A stretch of 64,000 bases of DNA from Antedon bifida (taxonomy: Eukaryota; Echinodermata; Crinoidea; Comatulida; Antedonidae), in the NCBI GenBank assembly GCA_963402885.1, contig OY727097.1, positions 4,960,001-5,024,000 of the forward strand, written 5' to 3'. Made by a program: the position numbers and the translations under genes. The notes under the pieces are model-generated. The model did no database searches and was not told where the DNA came from. It worked only from the letters and a program-made list of their open reading frames with translations. The number at the start of each line of letters is the position of its first letter. Positions within the stretch are counted from its first letter, which is position 1. Shown here piece after piece: positions 59,199 through 64,000 of the stretch.

Positions 59199-62100
59199 AT
59201 GAATACTGTTTTATCCCGTTTAAATACGGTATTTGCCTTCACACTAAGTGTGATGGCTGCTCTTACGTTTGGTTGTTTTTTAACTACAGCATTTAATGAC
59301 AATTTATCTTCTGTTCAAATAGAAACATTTAAACATTCTATGTAAGTACACGTGTACATGCTAGGCCTAACTAGAGACAAAGTCATGACATGAGCTTGTT
59401 TTTGTTGTGTCGGAGATGGCATGCAGTCGGTGTGAATGTCGAGTTGTTGAAGGTCTGAGTACCAATGGGTGGCCTAGCAAAGTTTTATATATATTTTTGC
59501 AATTTGCACCCTGTGCGCGCTCTTTGAATTGTGTATAACTTTGACGAAAAATATGAAAAAACTACTTTTTCACTTCAACTGGCCATATGTTAACGTCACA
59601 ACATCCGATAGGCTTAATTTTTATATGAATTAATATCTACTTTCCATCAGCTTTCATAATAAATTATAATCATCAAGGTAACCTTCAATTCTGAAGAGCT
59701 GTAAGATATTCAAATTTACTGCGAAGGTGAAATTACACGGCCTACGTTATTCAAGTTTTTATGCGTGATGACGTCATTAAAATGAAGATAGTGTCAACTC
59801 ATGATAAAGCTAATTAATTAAGCAAGCACATACTGAAAGTTGTGCGAAATTCGAGCACACATAACCAAGATGCGCTCTGTTGAATGTGATAATCTACACA
59901 AAAAGATAACAAATCCTAATTTTTAAATTCAAGTGGCCATTTGATGACGTCAAAACATTTTGTACGTAAAATGTGTACATGAATTCATATCTACAACTCA
60001 ATGGCTTCCAGAATAAGTTTAAAAAATCGGGGGTCATCTTGCATTCTGAAGAATTATTTTCATTTTGAAAAAGACCTATTTTTCACCATTTTCAGAACTT
60101 TTGTAAAATTAATGTGCGCATTTTGTCATTTTTAACGTGCTCGTATAGCGTTATTTTAAGTCAGAACTGACTCAAATTTGATGAATGTACTAAGGATGGT
60201 GAGTAGAATGAGATTTGTAAAAAAAATTCATATTTTTTACGCTTTTTAAGTATCGCGCGCGCAAAAACGCATTTTTGCGCAGTAATTTTTTGAAACACGC
60301 AAATGGCCTAATTCATGCTCTAAATTGATCAAAACTTAATTTTGAGCGTTTTAAATTGTTAACGCGCGATATCACGCGCATGAACCTACGTGCGCGTGCG
60401 TTTTTATTTGCTAATATTTTTACCCTTGATCTGAAGTTTACGTGTAGTGAATTTCATTAATATGTGATAATGAATTATGGAGATATGATTGATAATGTGA
60501 TTTCGCAAAATGGCGTATAAATGTCGTCACGGATAAGTGATCACGCTGGAAAGCTTATTAGGATTAAGTTATATTATTTGAAAGATATCCTGAAATTTTT
60601 GTAATCATTGACATTAAACTTTTTGAGATAATTGTTACACAAAATAGTGTACAGAAACAATAAAAAGAAAAAAAAAAAGAAAAAAAATAATAATAAAGAT
60701 TTTATACAATAACAATAGGTGATCATTTTATTCTAAATGATCACCTAATAAGAATAATAAGATACATGATAAGGTTTTTTATATATTTATCATAAATATT
60801 TATAAACTTAATAAACGTTATTGAATTTGTATTGTATATAGGTAGGCCTTAATATAATTTATTTTATTAAATAATGTTTATTTAGGCTACTTTATAGGCC
60901 TATGTTTATGAATTAAAATAGTTTGGATGGATTTTTTATCAACAGAAAAAGTGGTTATACTCCATACAATGAAAGAAGTGAACGTGGAAACTTTGTTTTT
61001 GATCTACATGCAGATTTGAATCCAATATTTAATTGGAACGTAAAACAACTGTTTTTGTATTTGACTGCAGAGTATAAAACTGAACAGAATGTAAGTTTTT
61101 GTTCCAAAGGAATTTCTTTCTTCCTACTATATTTTAAAATTCTTACTTAAACTTAAAGAAAAGATGAATAAAATTGACAAATGCTATTTTAAATGTGTTT
61201 TGTATTGAGCATTGTGAAATGCATATTATTGAAATGTTATCAAATATATACTATAATGTTTAACAATGTGTTATTTTTGTAGGCCTTAAATCAAGTTGTA
61301 TTATGGGACAAAATCATTCTGCGAGGTAATGCCGCATTGCTGGACTACAGAGGTATAAAAATGAAATATCCCTTTTTTGACGATGGTAATGGTTTAAAGT
61401 AAGTACAGTCAAATGTAATTCTTATAGACCTAAAGTATATATAGTGGTATTGCAGTACCGTATATGCCTAACTACAGTCAGTTATACCGAGTACAATGTA
61501 TCTTTAAAGCTACGGGATGGGATTGTTACCTCCGCCAGAATGGCGAGAGGTTATGGAGTCGATCATGTGTGCTTGTGTGTGTTTGTTTCTTTCTATTTTG
61601 TTAGTTAGCAGGATTACTCAAAAAGTTATTGCGTGATTTTCATAAGATTTTAAAGGATGGTTTCAGAGCTGTATTTCATATGTATTTTCATATGCCTGAG
61701 TACCCTTATAGTTTTTATATATTTTATATTGTTTAAAAAAAAATACAAAAACTGCTACTATGATGCTCTTTTACAAGCTTTTAAGATTACAGAGATTAGG
61801 AAAGGAAAATGTATTTATTTATTCTTTCTTTATTCAGTCACTATTTAGGAAAGGAAATGTATTTATACTGCTGAAAACTATAGTACAGAACTATAGAAGA
61901 AAATTATAATCGATCCATATATATATATATCAAAGTTTCAGTTTCAGTTTTAACATATTACACTATATACATTTGTACTTGTAAATAATGATAAAACAGT
62001 TGATTGTCTTCATGTCAGACAGAGGTCATATGTTAGTCCTGTAATTTGATACACCTTCAGCCCTGTCAATCATTTTTAAATAGCTCCGTCATCTGTCAGT

Positions 62101-62274
62101 CATTGTGTAGTATAATTTTATTTTTTTTTTTATTTTTTTTTTTTTTTCAGGGGTCATGACAACATAACGCTTACGCTCTCTTGGAATGTTATCCCGAACG
62201 CTGGAATGTTACCACGAATATTTGGAGATGGATCTACCTCATTTTCGCTACCCGTACAATATTCAAACCGTTAG
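59199..62274 (+). CDS. SPCS3: signal peptidase complex subunit 3
   Basis: Four coding exons: 59199-59341, 60946-61090, 61283-61398, 62151-62274; 175 aa (human 180). SPCS3 (SPC22/23) is the accessory subunit that stabilises the catalytic subunit of the ER signal peptidase, which cuts signal peptides from secretory proteins. The start MNTVLSRLN is almost the same as in vertebrates. Residues about 11-33 form the single membrane anchor ([16 protein letters not shown]), and the rest faces the ER lumen. Conserved segments are [15 protein letters not shown] (here [15 protein letters not shown]), [23 protein letters not shown] and [15 protein letters not shown]. All introns are GT-AG. Exon 4 follows a long poly-T tract. 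AATAAA at about 62539 may be the polyA signal. Intron 1 is 1.6 kb. Confidence 0.95.
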
Positions 62275-62694
62275 ATAAGACAGGAGACGTTTATGTTTCA
62301 ATTATTCTTCGGCTTATTTTTTCTGTTTTTTTTTATTTTGATGGAGGTGGGGTGGTGGGGAAGGCGAACTGAAATGTGTGGCAAATGCTTAGCAAGAATG
62401 TGAATACAAATCCTATTAAAAAAAATTTCACACCATTGTGTCATTTTCTACAATGTATAAAAATCACTCTAGTGCAATCTCTATTTTGGATCAGACCATC
62501 ATGTACAGAACACCTTTATTAAGGGAACACTTTTATGTGAAATAAACAAGGGACAATTATACAGTAGTATGTACATTATAGTCAACCCCTATTTAGAAGA
62601 CAACAGATACTTTGATGGGTCCGAAAGTGTCCTCTTATCTGGGTTGTAATGTAATTGTTCACAACATCAAACATCAACTAATAACAACTTAAAG

Positions 62695-62770
62695 ATTTAT
62701 TGTCCCCCAAAAACATGAAAAATGAAGATTAATAAAATATATCTTTAACATTTCTAGAAAAATGTTATGA
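62695..62770 (-). repeat. dispersed repeat family R3, terminal fragment
   Basis: ACTTAAAGATTTATTGTCCC followed by CCCAAAAACATGAAAAATGA is the reverse complement of the right end of the copies at 22897 and 51889. Confidence 0.7.
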
Positions 62771-63050
62771 AATTCACACATTCTGGTAATAAACAGGTGA
62801 AATACTCAACTCGGAATTGTAGGTGCTGTTATTGTAATTTATAAATAAAAATTATTATTTTATAAATTCATGGACATTTAATATTCAAAAGATGTACCTG
62901 TAATTCCCATCAATTATACAAGTAATGCATCAAAATTTATTTTTTCTGTATATTTACCAAAGTAAATAGTGTCCCCAAGTATTACTATGGATACCTAAAT
63001 GTAATTTGATGGAGTAATGTCTAAAACATTCCTTCTACATCATAACTGTT

Positions 63051-63213
63051 AAGCTCTGTCTACACTATCAAACTTTATGTGACAAAAAAATGTGATGTGC
63101 TCATATATGGACATGATGATGTCATATCACTACAATATTTGGCAATATCACTACCATATTTAGGCACATCACACTTTTTTTGTCAAACTGGTTTGATAGT
63201 GTAAACAGCGCTT
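63051..63213. mobile_element. MITE family M1 copy
   Basis: AAGCTCTGTCTACACTATCA at the left and GATAGTGTAAACAGCGCTT at the right, with the full foldback inside (163 bp). One of the best-preserved copies of the family. Confidence 0.9.
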
Positions 63214-63566
63214 TGTTTTATGTTGATATACTTGTTTTGAATAGAATAAATGTTTTGGAAGTTTAAACATGTGATTTGTAGCCACTTATTTATTATACAA
63301 ATTAAATAAAAGATTTTGTCCATATTTTGCCTTTTCTTTGCCTTAGTGTCTAGTAAATGTACTTTTTGAGTGTGTAATACAGATTATCTAAAGGAGCTTT
63401 TAAATTGTGATGACCTATGACCGTCACGTAAATGTACAAACAATAAAAAGTGTCAATAGATCAAGGAATCGCATCCCCACTTTCCCACATGTGCACAATC
63501 AATTGACATGACTTGTTACTAGGTCATCGAAAGCTCCATATAAGCCCTTTATTTTTTTTATTTCAT

Positions 63567-63700
63567 ACGCATCCAACAGTGAGCAACTCAGCAATTAAAG
63601 GATGGATAAACTATTTTATAAGTTACAGGCATTAGGCTTGAACCCTGACCTTGGGATTGGAAGGCAAGCACGTTAACCACCAAGCTACACCTCCCCTACT
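63567..63700 (-). mobile_element. tRNA-derived SINE
   Basis: On the reverse strand GTGTAGCTTGGTGGTTAACG fits a Pol III A box, and GGGTTCAAGCC about 40 bases on fits a B box. The body shares AAAGGATGGATAAACTATTT with the copy at 48893. Confidence 0.75.
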
Positions 63701-64000
63701 ATTATATATTGTTATGCAGCCAAAACTAAGCTAGAAATAAACATACAAAAGAAACATAATAAACTCTATATAGTACATATATTTGTACATATTTTTATTG
63801 AAAAGTCATGTAAACAACTCTGTCAGTTCTTTACTAGATTACCAGATTGGTTTACAGAAATAAAATACATTCAAAATCAACTATGGTATGTACAAAATAC
63901 ATAGCTTGTTTGAATCAAAAACTTCAAGTCAGCGGGGAAGGTAAAGCTCAGACAATAGGGTGCTTTCAATTTGCGATGACATAACTAGGTCAGGTCAATC

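Larger units (their letters stand above)
62275..64000. other. 3' end of SPCS3 and repeat-bearing intergenic DNA
   Basis: The first few hundred bases are SPCS3 3' UTR. The rest holds a reversed R3 end (62695-62770), a MITE M1 copy (63051-63213) and a SINE (63567-63700). No coding sequence is recognised. 63780-64000 is unassigned and could belong to the 3' UTR of a gene to the right. Confidence 0.5.

Overview
This is a window of animal nuclear DNA. It has AT-rich intergenic sequence, GT-AG introns, intronless gene arrays, many short foldback transposons and metazoan gene structures. The PLP/M6 family genes, the SPCS3 and RANGAP1 orthologues, frequent TAGGCCTA-type words and several miniature elements suggest a marine invertebrate deuterostome, possibly an echinoderm. 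That placement is an inference and not a firm identification.

Region 1 (1-22 kb, all minus strand) is a tandem array of intronless genes for divergent otopetrin-like (OTOP) 12-transmembrane proteins. Three copies are intact (12219-14099, 14943-16742, 17825-19633). Three are nearly complete, each broken by one lesion: a 1.34-kb DNA transposon (1031-4315), a single nonsense codon (7723-9678) and a frameshift (19936-21913). Four more are fragments (about 271-568, 4632-5165, 6290-6900, 10790-11400). A further copy may start at the left edge. A 3.75-kb block is duplicated at a 4.5-kb period inside the array, so the locus shows recent birth and death.

Region 2 (22.15-27 kb) holds a 0.57-kb compound tetranucleotide repeat. 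It is followed by a cluster of tRNA-Trp(CCA) genes: seven intact-looking, one with a damaged D arm and one 3' half. Several lie in tandem 274-292 bp units.

Region 3 (27.2-47.1 kb, plus strand) contains two tandem seven-exon genes of the proteolipid protein/M6 family (four membrane spans). Their intron phases are the same and two exon sizes are identical. Their introns hold miniature inverted-repeat elements and a 5'-truncated non-LTR retrotransposon tail.

Region 4 (48.6-62.3 kb) contains two conserved housekeeping genes arranged head to head. RANGAP1 is on the minus strand, with 16 coding exons read here as a complete 563-aa frame including the SUMO-acceptor motif. SPCS3 is on the plus strand, with 4 exons and 175 aa. 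An 0.8-kb spacer between them probably carries both promoters. The right end (62.3-64 kb) has only repeats and no gene that could be recognised.

Coding exons were joined by eye from splice signals, reading frame and family similarity. No database search was run.
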